7,188 nucleotides of DNA from Flavobacteriaceae bacterium TMED48 (GTDB lineage Bacteria; Bacteroidota; Bacteroidia; Flavobacteriales; Flavobacteriaceae). Both the position numbers and the translations under genes were made by a program. Below the pieces are notes generated by a model that had not been told where the DNA came from, searched no databases, and saw nothing but the letters and a program-made list of their open reading frames with translations. Location: positions 14,493 through 21,680 of the forward strand of contig NHDB01000048.1 of the NCBI GenBank assembly GCA_002167945.1. The letters run 5' to 3'. This document shows, piece by piece, positions 7,148 through 7,188 of the stretch. The number at the start of each line of letters is the position of its first letter. Positions within the stretch are counted from its first letter, which is position 1.

Positions 7148-7188
7148 AGATTAATTTCGTTTTGATTTGTTTTTAGTTACATTTACTG
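7148..7188. other. Trailing non-coding sequence, nothing identified
   Basis: These 41 AT-rich bases follow the yidD stop. TACATTTA (near 7178) resembles a -7 box but lacks the final G and a TTG partner. There is no hairpin that would make a convincing terminator, and the window ends before any next start codon can be recognised. Confidence 0.4.

Noticed and set aside
7171..7188. Promoter for a following gene at TACATTTA
   Set aside because: It lacks the terminal G of the -7 box and a TTG at the right distance, and no downstream gene is visible.
1..7188. Mobile elements, CRISPR arrays, riboswitches or defence genes
   Set aside because: All sequence is taken up by housekeeping and envelope genes with short gaps. 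I saw no repeat-spacer pattern, transposase, integrase or T-box-like leader.

Overview
The window looks like ordinary chromosome from a member of the Bacteroidota, most likely the Flavobacteriaceae. The evidence is AT-rich DNA, start codons without Shine-Dalgarno sequences, promoter elements of the TTG / TAnnTTTG type, a short eukaryote/archaeal-like prolyl-tRNA synthetase, and an OmpP1/FadL porin next to a low-complexity lipoprotein. I see no insertion sequence, prophage, CRISPR array or other sign of recent transfer.

Left part (1-1701, minus strand): proS, then tRNA-Glu(UUC), then the first 23 codons of rpsT (ribosomal protein S20), which runs off the left edge. This is a translation cluster. 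A near-perfect Bacteroidota promoter sits between proS and the tRNA. Only 17 nt separate the tRNA from the rpsT start, so the two are probably co-transcribed.

Middle part (1702-4693, plus strand): a compact divergent promoter region of about 95 bp, where candidate promoters for proS and for the rightward genes face each other. It is followed by a two-gene cell-envelope unit. The first gene encodes a predicted lipoprotein with an aromatic/glycine-rich core, a Trp-Asn-X tandem repeat and a basic Arg/Ser/Asn-rich tail. The second, 23 nt later, encodes an OmpP1/FadL-type outer-membrane barrel.

Right part (4694-7147, plus strand): a housekeeping operon of folE (GTP cyclohydrolase I), cysS (cysteinyl-tRNA synthetase, start overlapping the folE stop by one base) and yidD (membrane-insertion efficiency factor, TTG start). 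A TATATTTG element precedes folE. The last 41 bases hold nothing I can identify.

Three start sites need care. proS should start at 1701 although the frame stays open upstream. The lipoprotein should start at the ATG at 1797 rather than the TTG at 1791. yidD appears to use a real TTG. I do not see a clearly new system; the least understood gene is the lipoprotein at 1797-3158.
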